From contig JAJEKV010000036.1 of NCBI GenBank assembly GCA_021234155.1, positions 13,589,426 through 13,653,425 of the forward strand: a DNA stretch of 64,000 bases, read 5' to 3'. Both the position numbers and the translations under genes were made by a program. Below, piece by piece: positions 1 to 10,840 of this stretch. Under the pieces are notes generated by a model. That model did not search any database, was not told the DNA's origin, and was given only the letters and a program-made list of their open reading frames with translations. Source of the DNA: Isoetes taiwanensis. Its lineage: Eukaryota > Streptophyta > Lycopodiopsida > Isoetales > Isoetaceae. Every line of letters begins with the position of its first letter. Position 1 is the first letter of the stretch.

Positions 1-970
1 GTGTGCATCATGATAACATTATTAATCTGAAGAGCTAAGGTGAAGATTGTCCTGGCTAAGAAGCTTTTTTATTATCCTTGATTTTAATGATTATTTTCCC
101 TTGGAGTTCCTGACGAAGATAAGAAAATCAAGCACGAATAAGATTTAGCAAAGCAAAGTATTTTGCACGATTATGCAAAATACTCAGTAGTTTTGATATT
201 CAATATTCAGTAGTTTTAATTGTGCAGCAATGAAACAGCTTCTGACAGGCCTTCATTACTGCCACATTAATCAAGAACTTTCTGGGGCGATCATAATGTT
301 GTTTTCACTAAAAGGGTTATTATATTGTGCTGTAGGTGATCAGAATGTGAATACACGTACTTTCTGAAGAATGAAGTTATATTTAAGTTTAATTTTTTGG
401 AGACCTCCAAAATTGCTTATGGGTTCAATGAAGTTTGGGCCTGCTGTTGACGTGGTCTGTAGGATGCCTTTTGCCAAGCTTCTTCAGGAAAAGCCTCTCC
501 TATAGCTATCCGCAGAAAGGTATTGTATGAATGACTTGCAGGAAGGTATTGTATGGATGACTTTGATGTAAAAAGAGGCGTCTGAAGCATCCTTAAAATG
601 CAACAGTAGGTGCAAATTATGTAGAAAGCATCTGTGCAATGCAGTTCCATCTGTGCTTTGACAGTTTGCATTGTCTTGCTATTGCTGACCTTTTTGACAC
701 ATTTCACTCTTCTTGCTTCCTATTGGTGAGGAGCAATTGAAGGTGATCCGATGCATCCATATTAGCATCCATCATGTGGAAGTGTGACATGGAGGCAAAA
801 TCTTCAAGATAATCATCAGATTCAACATTTAGCTGATCAAATGAATTGTCTCTCTAGCAGAAATGAAGTTGTATTGTTTGCTAGGATCTGCTATACTCTG
901 GTTGACGTCAATGAGGCTTTTTCCCCAATATTTCCTAATGATAGTAAACATTTAGAGGGTATCTAGGATT
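1..970. other. Intergenic, no recognised gene
   Basis: No open frame here resembles a family I know. A 20-bp sequence (aggtattgtatgaatgactt) is repeated 26 bp downstream at about 518-563. The frame at 784-966 begins with GTG and shows no domain. Confidence 0.6.
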
Positions 971-1130
971 TTCTTATGTTTCTTAATTCAGTTTTCAAGG
1001 CAGAATGCAAAGAGGGTATCAAGCGTCTTCTTATGTTTCTTAATTCAGTTCTAAAGACATGTGGGATGCATAATGCATCTTCTTATGTTTCTTAATTCAG
1101 TTTTCAAGACGTGTGGGTTGTAGAATGCAA
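971..1130 (+). repeat. Tandem repeat, about 52-57 bp, three copies
   Basis: The phrase ttcttatgtttcttaattca starts at 971, 1028 and 1080. The following text (tttcaagacgtgtggg...gaatgcaaag) is also partly conserved between copies. Confidence 0.85.
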
Positions 1131-1584
1131 AGATGCAAACGACATTGGCCGACAGCATTAGGTATGCTGCTGCTTGCATAAATGTTTAAAGCATCAAGTC
1201 AAAACACCCTTTGTAGACAGTTGTTGAATTCGAAGGACCATCCGTGGAATGTGATGTGTGGTTGAATTAAATTTAAAGTATGTTATTCATTAGCATGATC
1301 TTGAAAGAGACTAATGAGCTGTTGCTTTCACTTAAGCCATAGAGCAGTAACAGGTGTGCCATATTCGTATGCTGTAATAGCACAAGCATGCCATCCATTT
1401 GAATTCAAACTGGAATAGCATTGAATAGAAGTAAGAAATTTGATGCAGTTGACAAAACCATTGAATCATATCTTAGGTCTGCAATGATCTGATGGGGTCA
1501 AAACACGGCTATTTGACCCCATCTTCATTTGAGGGGACGACCCAGGAAGCCCCATATGGGATATTTCCCATGGGATACGTTTCG
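1131..1584. other. No feature seen
   Basis: AT-rich sequence without a convincing frame or repeat. Confidence 0.5.
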
Positions 1585-1882
1585 ACTATTTGCATAAGAG
1601 CAATGTCAATGATTGTTTGGGACATTATTAGATATCAACCTGGGGGCAACTAAAATGTTGGGGATAATATCAATGATTGTTTAGGACATTATTAGATATC
1701 AACACACATTTAGGGTTGTAGTGCTTTATAATTCAACTGTTTGCATAGGAGCATTGTCAATGATTGTTTGGGACATTACTAGCTATCAACACGGGGGGCA
1801 ACTAAAATATTGGGGATAATGTCAATGATTGTTTGGGATACTATTAGATATCAACACACATTTAGAGTTGTACTGCTTTATA
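1585..1882 (+). repeat. 151-bp tandem duplication with inner repeats
   Basis: Two units begin at 1585 and 1736 (actatttgcataagagc versus actgtttgcataggagc) and stay aligned to a shared end (gtgctttata / ctgctttata). Inside each unit the phrase caatgattgtttgggacatt...ttagatatcaac occurs twice, so the structure is nested: an older inner duplication, then a duplication of the pair. Confidence 0.9.
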
Positions 1883-4800
1883 ACACATCACCCTGAAAAT
1901 AAAAATCTAAAAAGTAAAACGCAGACAAAACTTTGTTGACAGGTCTCTAACTTTAGCCGTTTAAGAACAAAATTTCACAAAGGGGCATTTCAAGGGGAGA
2001 TGGTGGTACTATTGTCTATGCAAAGCTCAATGAACTATTTTCAAAGTAGGGCGTTCAATTCATGGGACAGTGTAGGATTTTTACGCGCATAAATTCCTTA
2101 TAGCCTTGGTCATGAGATATTGCGTCTAACATGCCAGTGAGAAGACATGGAAGAGTGGGAATTACATATAACACTGCTTTGAAAGACCAATATGCTACCA
2201 TGCATTAAGTTTAACTGTGAGCAAATCCAAGACATTGTGTTTCCAAAGTGAATGCCCAGGATTACCATCTACAAGTTATCAACTTCTGCCCAGCAATGGT
2301 GGGCACCATTACGATAGAATAGAAGAGAGAGTGACTATATGAGATACGATACACAACATCAACAACTCATGGACATAGCCACTTGCAATCTACTGGTTCC
2401 CTCATGCACAAGTAGTTTCCAAATTATGCCCAGCAACGCTGGGCACTGTTACTAGTATTGCTATATTCAATGACCATTACTAGTCCAAGTGACTTAGATT
2501 CATTTAAAAATCAAGAACATCTTCATCTTAATCCATTTTGATCTCAAATTTAGAATATAGGTCGCATGTATGGTACTCTATTTGATGAAATTAATTAGTT
2601 ATATGGGATTGCATAGTTAAAGGGTAACCACGAACAAATGGAACCTATGTAGATTTCCTTTTAAAAATTATGCTACGGAAGGGTAAGTCATTGTATCTTT
2701 GCATAAACGACAATGCAATGACTAATAATTAAAGAGATTTTACCATATATCCAATTTGTCTGATTGTGGACCATAACTGGTCCATGCCTATTTATATTCA
2801 TATCTTGCATATAGTATGTTATTTTTTAGCATAATGTTGCTAAGGAAAACTTGCATAAAAAATATAATCTATCATGAAAGATGAACTATGTGTGTCCTTG
2901 TTAAATGATTGATTGTCGTGGATAAACTTTGCAATTTTTTTACAAATTCATCAACAAACATCACTAGCTACGACCTTATTGAGTTTTGATACCATAACTT
3001 TAGAGCTAACTTAATTTTCTAAGCTCTAAATATGTTTATCCTATTACTATAGATCTTGATTAACACTAGAAAATACATGGTTACATATTAGCTACACTAT
3101 ATTTGACTTGATAAATACCTCATATGTAGATATTTGAGTAGAATGCATCATTCATTACCCTCGTAAGGCTTATAAATGGGCTTTATTATAGCATTTTAAC
3201 ATATATTTATAACCTGAATTCTGTATATGAAATTGTTTAGTTAATATTGATATTGACATTAATATAGCTTATGAACGCCTCAAAAAATCATTATACTATA
3301 GCCTTTATAGTTAAAAACTCATAACCACAAGAATTAAGTCAAAACTTGTAATGAAAAGATATAGTTCCCCAACCTCGAGCAGTTTTTTGATCAAAATGGA
3401 GTTTAACAACTTCAATTGGTACCAATTGATAGCCGTCAAATAGAAGAACATATAAGTCAATGTATTTTATCATAAAGCAACAATTACTTTCAATTTTAGT
3501 AAGGTTTGGACCCCTTTACGATAGGAAAAATGAAGAATGAAGTTATGGATTGGTGGAAAAACTGCCAATTTCTCTAAAGCGTGAAGAATCACCACAACAT
3601 ATGGTCTTAGATACATGGGTTTAAGTAGCAAGCGAAATGTTATGTTTCGCATCTTCTACCATGCGAGATTGCCTTTCTCCTCAAGCTTGAAGATTAATTG
3701 CCAATCCTTATATTCTTGGTTAACTAGGTCATAATCCCTGGGTTCAACCAAGTTTCTTTTGTTCAAGGGTTATCCTTTACAGGCAGTCTGTTTAGATCTC
3801 ATTGTAGAGCAAAAGGAGGTGAAGATTAGGCCCAAAGAGATTTCTTATCAGGTCCTTAGACCAAAAATTTAGTAGCCGAGTCAGATAACCAACGGATCGA
3901 CCTCCAAGAAAAGAAGCTTATCCAAGAAGGCGTGATCTCTGAGAACAGTTTCAAGGAAACCAGTATGGTTCACTGCTTGAATCAAACTCTATCCTTTTGC
4001 TAAAAAGTAAAGAATTCCTAAGATGTCTCCATCATTGTCTTCTCTAAATCTAAAAAAAACCTATGCCAGCACTATCGCTAAAATTTACAAGAATCCAATT
4101 TTTTATGATCAGTGTTGATTGGGGTGGCAGATCCGTACCATGGATTAAGCGTTGGAAGCAGAGATAAGCCTCTCTGCCTCATCCATGCTTGGCTCATTGT
4201 TAGAGGCGCCAACAAGAGCGCCAATTCACCCCCACCTCATGGTCTCCCCAACATGTCCTTCATTCTTACTATTAAAAACCTTCACATTCATTACATTACT
4301 CTTCATCGCTCTTCTTCCATGTTTCCCGCAAAGTTAATACTTGGAAGTTTTCATGGTCTCCCCTATCTTCTCCATGTCATCTCCTTCCACGATCCCATGC
4401 TTTTGCATTTCTAACTTTATACTACATGTTTGGTGTTCCTTCTAATGCAAACTCACATTCTCTTTTTATGTTACTTGACCATGGGCTATTGCCTCATTTT
4501 TCCCCATATGATGGAGACATTCAATTTCTCCTCCATTGCCCATCTTCCCAACTTGTTCTTACAATGACTTGTTCTAACAAATACATTACATGAAGTGGAT
4601 AGTTGCCCACTACAACACTGTCGTCCATCTATATTGTTATATTTGGATATTGCATTGTACGACTTCATCTCGTTCCTTCATCTATGTTCATATGTTCATT
4701 TTTCTATTAAATGGGTAGCGCCGACTAATCATAAATGTGTAGACTCTTATGTCTAGTTGGTTTATGGCATGCCCGTTAGGAATGTTAGAGTGTTGCTTGA

Positions 4801-5520
4801 TGAGTTGTTGAAGCCTAAGAGATCTTCTTTCAAACCTTTTCTCAATTATAAACCTTACGAATATGACAATAAGCTCTCTCCACCTGGTGCAGGAAATATA
4901 TATTGTAGGCAAACTCTAGTATCTTGGTTTCAAGTATTTGCTTTTGATGATCATTGATGATTTTAGAAATTGGACAAAAGGTGGCAAACCAAAGAATGCC
5001 CATTTTGAACTCGGACATACTATGTGTGTGCACAAATAAGTGAGGAATAGAGAAATCAATGAGAATTCAACCAAGTCAAATTGCTACATTGCTTTAGACT
5101 TTAGTTTAAATTCGTGGGAGTAAAACATTGAATTAAAGGTAGGTGACGTGATGAAATGAGAGCTAAGGATTTAATTTTCTTGGATTGTGCTTGTGGACGA
5201 AAGAATCAAACTTGGTTCGTCATTTTTGCAAAGCTAAGTTCATGAATCCCGATATCACATTTTTTTGTTTATGGCAACACATAATTTTGATATCTCTACA
5301 ATTGGCTCTTTGTTGGGTTGGATTCAAATCCCCAACATCTATTTTAACTTTAGAGTTTTATGTATACCTGCAGTGCTTATGCAAACTCTTTCTACTTGAA
5401 GCGAAGCCAGCATTCTCTAGGAGATGATGAATATACATACATATTTCATATTTTAGTGGATTGAGAATGAACGACCCATTTCTGTATCGCAACGAAGCCC
5501 CACATTCTCAGTACAAAACA
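1883..5520. other. Long gene-poor stretch
   Basis: I recognise no gene. Frames at 4112-4414 and 5185-5427 are open but have no recognisable domain. The only structured feature is the Helitron-like end at 2428-2456, with a weaker relative of its hairpin at 2288-2304 (gcccagcaatggtgggc). Confidence 0.55.
2428..2456 (+). mobile_element. Helitron-like 3' terminus (hairpin plus CTAG)
   Basis: A perfect 7-bp stem with a 3-base loop (gcccagc-aac-gctgggc, 2428-2444) is followed seven bases later by CTAG (2452-2455) and then T. Helitrons end in a short GC-rich hairpin followed by CTRR and insert between A and T, so the arrangement fits. The reverse complement of the same motif family occurs at 47232-47261. 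I cannot find the 5' end (TC...), so only the terminus is called. Confidence 0.5.
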
Positions 5521-5813
5521 ACCATAAAACAACCATGATGGTTTTTCAAATGAAAGCATAGGGCGGGCTCTAGAATAGGTATAGGTTAACTGTCCAAATC
5601 CGGTACTGACAACAAATTAATTGCCGTGGCAGTCACATTCGTATGGACTCATTATGGAGTGTACGAAATTGAATATCTCGAAATTCAAGGTGAGTAGGAT
5701 ATGCTATTATGCTTTAAATTTTGCGTTCAACAGAGGGAAAACAAACTAGATTACATACAGCTTGCATAGAATGGGCATTTGGGATGGTTTAATCAAATTG
5801 TTTTGTTTCTGAG

Positions 5814-6950
5814 ATGATTCGAAAGAACAGGCATCATTCCGGTGGGGAACAAAATCTATGTTGCCATGCTGAAGAGTTGCAGGGGATTGAGCAACACCAT
5901 GCTGAAGAGCTGCATGGCATTCAACTTTGCCATGCTGCAGAGCTCCAACAACATAAACAAGCTTTCGAAAATCAACTTGCTGCAAATCTGCAGCAGTTTA
6001 AAGAGCAGAAGGAGGGCTGTGATGCTGAAAACAAACAACAGATTGAGCTCCAGAAACGAGCCTATGAAAAACAACTTGCTGCGAATCTGCAGCAGTTTAA
6101 GGAGCAGCAACAGCACTGTGATGCGGAAAAAAGCCAGCAGATTGAGCTCCAAAAACAAGCCTATGAAAAACGACTTGCTGAAGAGCTCCAAACCCAGAAA
6201 CAGGCTAGAAACTCCAACAAGAAGCTTTTGTGTAGAATGAACGAGATTGAGGCTTCCAATGCTATGGAAAATCCAGGTAACTCATACTCTGATTCATCTG
6301 CTACCCCTACTCTTATGAATACTATGATCACTCGGGTAAGAGAATCTCCTTTATCCTTTGCAAAGGTTCTCCATCCCCATGCTGAAGCCTGGGATTTTCC
6401 TTACACATTTGCTAAGAAAAACCACAAGCAGTTTGCTATGGCATCTCACGTCTGCTGCATCTTATTCTCTGGATTTGAATGCCACGATTTTCAATTAAAT
6501 GCAGGTTATATGGGTGCCTCAACTTCTGACCCTGAGGAAGTTAGGTCTAAGTGTGTTAAAATGTTTCAGAAGTTTCAGCATATGGACATTACAGAAATGT
6601 TACAAGATTCAGAGTTTGAGAGATTTTGTTTGTGGAAGATACCTAGTTTCTGTTGGAACTTGGCTGATACAACACCTGAAGTGCAAGAGTCATTTTTGGA
6701 GCTGGCAAAAATGGTGTGGCTACTTCACAAAGTTGCCTTAAGCTTTTATCCTAGTGCTGTTATCCCTTTGAGGTTCTCTGATGGCAGTCCTTTGGATGAT
6801 CAACTCATGGAAACTGTTGGTATAGATGAAGAGGATCATTTGATGGCTGAGAAGGTTGTTGGCTTTATGGTAATACCTGGATTTAGGGTAAGAACACAAG
6901 TGTTCAAAAGCTTGGTCTACCCCAAGCTTCAACATAAGGGCAAATCGTAA
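5814..6950 (+). CDS. DUF641/GIL1-like coiled-coil protein, copy 1
   Basis: Single-exon frame of 378 residues from a true ATG. Residues about 12-130 are a Gln/Glu/Lys-rich coiled coil. It begins with three HAEEL/HAAEL heptad-like blocks, followed by two copies of a 33-residue repeat (QLAANLQQFKEQ...IELQK). After the linker NPGNSYSDSSATPT comes the DUF641 core, with FAKVL, W-x-F, FAKKNHKQFA, a Cys-rich LFSGFE block, F-x-x-F-C, VWLLHKVALSFYP, and the C-terminal signature VGFMVIPGFRV...VYPKLQ. This order matches the plant GIL1/IRK-interacting family (GIL1 suppresses gravitropism in the light), usually about 450 residues or more. Compared with copy 2, an in-frame block of about 60 residues is missing at the end of the coil (EELQTQKQ joins directly to ARNSNKKLL). 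Function in this organism is inferred from the family only. Confidence 0.85.
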   Translation: MIRKNRHHSGGEQNLCCHAEELQGIEQHHAEELHGIQLCHAAELQQHKQAFENQLAANLQQFKEQKEGCDAENKQQIELQKRAYEKQLAANLQQFKEQQQHCDAEKSQQIELQKQAYEKRLAEELQTQKQARNSNKKLLCRMNEIEASNAMENPGNSYSDSSATPTLMNTMITRVRESPLSFAKVLHPHAEAWDFPYTFAKKNHKQFAMASHVCCILFSGFECHDFQLNAGYMGASTSDPEEVRSKCVKMFQKFQHMDITEMLQDSEFERFCLWKIPSFCWNLADTTPEVQESFLELAKMVWLLHKVALSFYPSAVIPLRFSDGSPLDDQLMETVGIDEEDHLMAEKVVGFMVIPGFRVRTQVFKSLVYPKLQHKGKS

Positions 6951-7432
6951 TGCTTCAAACTGAATTGAAGCATCTGCCAGGAATGTCAATGTTACTTTGG
7001 TTCCTGTTTTTGTGTCAACCCTTTTGCATCATCTGAAATTTCAAATCAGCCGCTTGCACTCTGTATTTTGTATTTTTCTTTGTATGCATCCTAGTCTTGA
7101 ACAATAAGCTAGTTGGCATATATTTCTAAATAATGGAATGTGCTGTGGTTACCAACAAATGTCAAGAGCAAGAGCAAGAGCACAGTCTGTATTTAAAACA
7201 ATATTTCAACTATATTTCATCCTGAAAAAACCAAAAAAAGAGAATGTCTTTTGAAGGGCAGGGTATTGGTAATCATTGGTCTCGATTTAACACATGTAAC
7301 CATGTTTGAAATGTTGGTAATGAGATTATGAATGAACAGCATGCATAACGAACTTACAGAATACAAACTTGCTTCCATCTAGGACTATCACATGACAAAT
7401 GTTGGTTTTAAAACTAAACAACACAACTAACT
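6951..7432. other. 3' flank of DUF641 copy 1
   Basis: Shared with the 3' flanks of copies 2 and 3 (gaagcatctgccaggaatg, cttgcactctgtatttcgta, caaatgtcaagagcaagagc), so it probably includes the 3' UTR. No separate gene is seen. Confidence 0.6.
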
Positions 7433-7683
7433 TAATGCAAAGAAAAAGCACAGGCACTTTGCTAGAGCTACATGATTTTCATTACATGCAGGGTATATGT
7501 ATGTCTTAATTTGTGGCCTTCAAGAAGCTTATGTCTTAGAGTTTTAGAATGTTCCGGAAATTGCAGCACTTGAACACATGACAGAAATGTTACAAGATCA
7601 AGAGTTTGATATTCGTGATATTAGTAGGGATGTATGGTTACAGCAAGTTTTTAAAGCTTGGTCTACCGCATGCTTCAAATGAT
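7433..7683 (+). pseudogene. DUF641 gene fragment, decayed (copy in segment 1)
   Basis: The segment aligns with the middle and 3' end of the intact DUF641 genes: aagaaaaagcacaggcactttgc, then catgattttcattacatgca, gacagaaatgttacaagatc, and finally ttaaagcttggtctacc near the stop. Two blocks are missing: the Cys-rich stretch, and everything between the LQD motif and the last 15 residues. The reading frame is lost. The same fragment occurs at 10294-10540, so it predates the 2.7-kb tandem duplication. Confidence 0.8.
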
Positions 7684-7982
7684 TCCACATGTTAATGCTT
7701 AGGTTGCCTTTCCTTATACAAGAGTATCATGCACATCCACAGGCTAGGTCCACTTGCTACTCTATGTTTCAACTTGTTCCATTATTGCAACATGTTAGAA
7801 GAAAGGATGCGAAACAACACACATATATTCGAATAAGAGAGTAGTTTCAATTCAAAGAATCATTTACGGAAGCAAGCCCGTGCTTTTGGGGTGCATTCAA
7901 ATACTGCTATAGATCCAAAATGTATTGGACAAAAATGGGAGCCAAAAAAAAGAAAAGAAAAGGGGAGGCAGAGCTCCTGTTG

Positions 7983-8175
7983 AGCAAAACGCTGGAGAAG
8001 TCGGTCTTTTCTCTTTAGCAAGAATCGGTGCAAAGATCTGCGGAGGTTTTCGTTTTCGATCTGCGGAGGAGCCGGAGCAGGAGCAGGAGCAGCCGGAGGA
8101 GCTGCTGCAGCAATGCATGTGAATAGGGCAGATACAAGATCGTCAGGAACGCTTGAATAGCTTACAGCCTTGCAT
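7983..8175 (-). pseudogene. JAZ-like gene, truncated at both ends
   Basis: Read on the minus strand, this matches the intact JAZ-like frame at 10841-11149 from KAVSYSSVPDD through the Ala/Pro run to SLHRFLLKRKDRLLQRF. Upstream, the TIFY-like motif and N-terminus are replaced by unrelated sequence. Downstream, a deletion of about 14 bp removes the codons for DPYKH and the stop, so the frame runs on into AQQELCLP. It therefore lacks the ZIM core and the end of the Jas motif and is unlikely to be functional. Confidence 0.7.
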
Positions 8176-8522
8176 TTGAATAGCTTACAGTCAGGAAACA
8201 GGGCGACGCGGCATGTAAAGAGCCATTCTTGTAACAAAACAACCATGATGGTTTTTCAAATGAGAAAGCATGGGGGGCTCTAGAATAGGTATAGGTTAAC
8301 TGTTCAAATCCGGTACTGACAGCAAATTAATTGCAGTGGCGGTCACATTCGTACGGCGGACTCATTACGAGTGTATGAAATTGAATACCTCGAAATTCAA
8401 GGTGAGTAGGATATGCTTTTAAATTTTGCATTCAAGAGAGGGAAAACAAACTAGATTACATACATACAGCTTGCATAGAACGGGCATTTGGGATGGTTTA
8501 ATCAAATTGTTTTGTTTCTGAG

Positions 8523-9839
8523 ATGATTGGAAAGAACAGGCATCATTCCGGTGGGGAACAAAATCTATGTTGCCATGCTGAAGAGTTGCAGGGGATTGAG
8601 CAGCACCATGCTGAAGAGCTGCATGGCATTCAACTTTGCCATGCTGCAGAGCTCCAACAAGAGAAACAAGCTTTCGAAAATCAACTTGCTGCAAATCTGC
8701 AGCAGTTTAAAGAGCAGATGGAGGGCTGTGATGCTGAAAACAAACAGCAGATTGAGCTCCAGAAACGAGCCTATGAAAAACAACTTGCTGCGAATTTGCA
8801 GCAGTTTAAGGAGCAGCAAGAGCGCTGTGATGCGGAAAAAAGCCGGCAGATGGAGCTCCAAAAGCAAGCCTATGAAAAACGACTTGCTCAAGAGCTCCAA
8901 ACCCAGAAACAAGCCTTTCAAAAACAACTTGCTGCCAAGGTCCAGCAGTTTGATCGACACAAGGAGCTGCTTATTCAAGAATGCAATCAACGTCTGAAAC
9001 AATACCAGCAAAAGTTAAATGCGATGAAGAAAAATTACCAGCAACAGCTCAACCTGTGTAAATCTTTGGAGGACGAATTATGCGAGGCTATAAACTCCAA
9101 CGAGAAGCTTTTGTGTAGAATGAACGAGATTGAGGCTTCCAATGCTATTGAAAATCCAGGTAACTCATACCCTGATTCGTCTGCTACCCCTACTCTTATG
9201 AATACCATGATCACTCGTGTGAAAGAATCTGCGTTATCTTTTGCAAAGGTTCTCCATCTCCATCTCCATGCTCTGGCCTGGCATTTTCCTTACACATTTG
9301 CTAAGAAAAAACATGAGCAGTTTGCCATTGCATCTCGAGTCTGCTTCACATTATTCATGGGATTTGAATGCCACGATTTTCAATTAGATGCAGGGTATAT
9401 GCATGCCTCAATTTCTGACCCTGAGGAAGTTAGGTCTCGGAATTTTAGAACGTTTCAGAAATTTCAGCACATGGACAATACAGAAATGTTACAAGATCCA
9501 GAATTTGGTAGATTTTTTTTTATCAAGAGGTCTAGTTTCTGTTGGGACTCAGCTTATGCACCATCTGAAGTGCAAGAGTCATTTGTGAAGCTGGCAAAAA
9601 TGGTGTGGCTACTTCACAAAGTTGCCTTAAGCTTTTACCCAAGTGCTATCCCTTTGAAGTATTTTGATGGCAGTCCTTTGGATGATCAGCTTATGGAAAC
9701 CGTTATAAGTATAGATGAAGAGGATCATTTGATTGCTGAGAAGGTTGTTGGCTTCATGATAATACCTGGATTTAGGGTAAGAACACAAGTTTTCAAAAGC
9801 TTGGTCTACCCCAAGCTTCAACTTATGGGCAAATCTTAA
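8523..9839 (+). CDS. DUF641/GIL1-like coiled-coil protein, copy 2
   Basis: Single-exon frame of 438 residues from a true ATG; the upstream sequence is the same as for copy 1. Residues about 10-200 form a long coiled coil with HAEEL blocks, two 33-residue QLAANLQQF repeats, and a further coil (RLAQELQTQKQ, LNAMKKNYQQQ, LCKSLEDEL) that copy 1 has lost. The DUF641 core follows the NPGNSYPDSSATPT linker (about residue 222 to the end). It has FAKKKHEQFAIASRVC, VWLLHKVALSFYP, DGSPLDDQLMETV and the terminal VGFMIIPGFRV...VYPKLQ. Across 9283-9515 the DNA is identical to 46440-46672 of copy 3, although the surrounding segment is the partner of copy 1. This looks like gene conversion. It is the fullest-length member here. 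Confidence 0.88.
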   Translation: MIGKNRHHSGGEQNLCCHAEELQGIEQHHAEELHGIQLCHAAELQQEKQAFENQLAANLQQFKEQMEGCDAENKQQIELQKRAYEKQLAANLQQFKEQQERCDAEKSRQMELQKQAYEKRLAQELQTQKQAFQKQLAAKVQQFDRHKELLIQECNQRLKQYQQKLNAMKKNYQQQLNLCKSLEDELCEAINSNEKLLCRMNEIEASNAIENPGNSYPDSSATPTLMNTMITRVKESALSFAKVLHLHLHALAWHFPYTFAKKKHEQFAIASRVCFTLFMGFECHDFQLDAGYMHASISDPEEVRSRNFRTFQKFQHMDNTEMLQDPEFGRFFFIKRSSFCWDSAYAPSEVQESFVKLAKMVWLLHKVALSFYPSAIPLKYFDGSPLDDQLMETVISIDEEDHLIAEKVVGFMIIPGFRVRTQVFKSLVYPKLQLMGKS

Positions 9840-10293
9840 TGTTTCGAACTGTATTGAAGCATCTGCCAGGAATGCCAATGTTACTTTGGTTCCTGTTTTT
9901 GTGTCAACCCTTTTGCATCATCTGAAACTTCAAATCAGCTGCTTGCACTCTGTATTTCGTATTTTTCTTTGTATGCGTCCTAGTCTTGAACAATAATCTA
10001 GTTGGCATATATTTCTAAACAAATGTCAAGAGCAAGAGCACAGTCTTTCTTTAAAACAATGTTTCAACTATATTTCATCCTGAAAAAACCAAAAAAAAAA
10101 AGAACGTCTGTTGAAGGGCAGGGTATTAGTAACCATTGGTCTCGATTTAACACATGCAACCATGTTTGAAATGTTGGTAATGAGATTATGAATGAACAGC
10201 ATGCATAACGAACTTACAGAATACAAATTTGCTCCCATCTTGGACTATCACATGACAAATGTTGGTTTTAAAACTAAACAACACAACTAACTT
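9840..10293. other. 3' flank of DUF641 copy 2
   Basis: Homologous to the 3' flank of copy 1 with small indels; holds no further gene. Confidence 0.6.
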
Positions 10294-10540
10294 AATGCAA
10301 AGAAAAAGTACAGGCACTTTGCTAGAGCTACATGATTTTCATTACATGCAGGGTATATGTATGTCTTAATTTGTGGCCTCCAAGAGCTTATGTCTTAGAG
10401 TTTTAGAATGCTCCCGAAATTGCAGCACTTGAACACATGACAGAAATGTTACAAGATCAAGAGTTTGATATTCGTGATATTGGTAGGGATGTATGGTTAC
10501 AGCACAAGTTTTTAAAGCTTGGTCTACCCCATGATTCAAA
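10294..10540 (+). pseudogene. DUF641 gene fragment, decayed (copy in segment 2)
   Basis: Same internally deleted DUF641 remnant as at 7433-7683 (catgattttcattacatgca, gacagaaatgttacaagatc, ttaaagcttggtctacccca). No usable frame. Confidence 0.8.
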
Positions 10541-10840
10541 TGATTCCACATGTTAATGCTTAGGTTGCCTTCCTTTATACAAGAGTATCATGCATATCCA
10601 CAGGCTAGGTCCACTTGCTATTCTATGTTTCAACTTGTTCCATAGATGCAACAAGTTAGAAGAAAGGATGCGAAACAACACACAGATATTCGAATAAGAG
10701 AGTAGTTTCAATTCAAAGAATCATTTACAGAAGCAAGCCCGTGCTTTTGGGGTGCATTCAAATACTGCTATAGATCCAAAATGCATTGGACAAAAATGGG
10801 AGCCAAAAAAAGAAAAAAAAGGGGAGGCAGAGCTCCTGTT

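Larger units (their letters stand above)
5526..8235. repeat. Tandem segmental duplication, copy 1
   Basis: From aaaacaaccatgatggtttt at 5526 the sequence can be followed base for base, with small differences, in a second copy starting at 8236 (offset about 2,710). It spans the 5' flank, the DUF641 gene, its 3' flank, a DUF641 gene fragment and a JAZ-like remnant. The last 60 bases (8178-8235) are not shared with the end of copy 2. The phrase gaatagcttacag is doubled just before them, which marks the junction. Confidence 0.9.

Noticed and set aside
5856-6191. Long minus-strand frames inside the coiled-coil regions (also 8565-9011 and 45770-46174)
   Set aside because: They are antisense shadows of the repetitive coil; they recur only because the coil sequence recurs.
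5856-8694. HAEEL/CHAEEL Cys-His pairs as a zinc finger
   Set aside because: The spacing follows the coil heptads, and Cys/His are not conserved as pairs in all copies.
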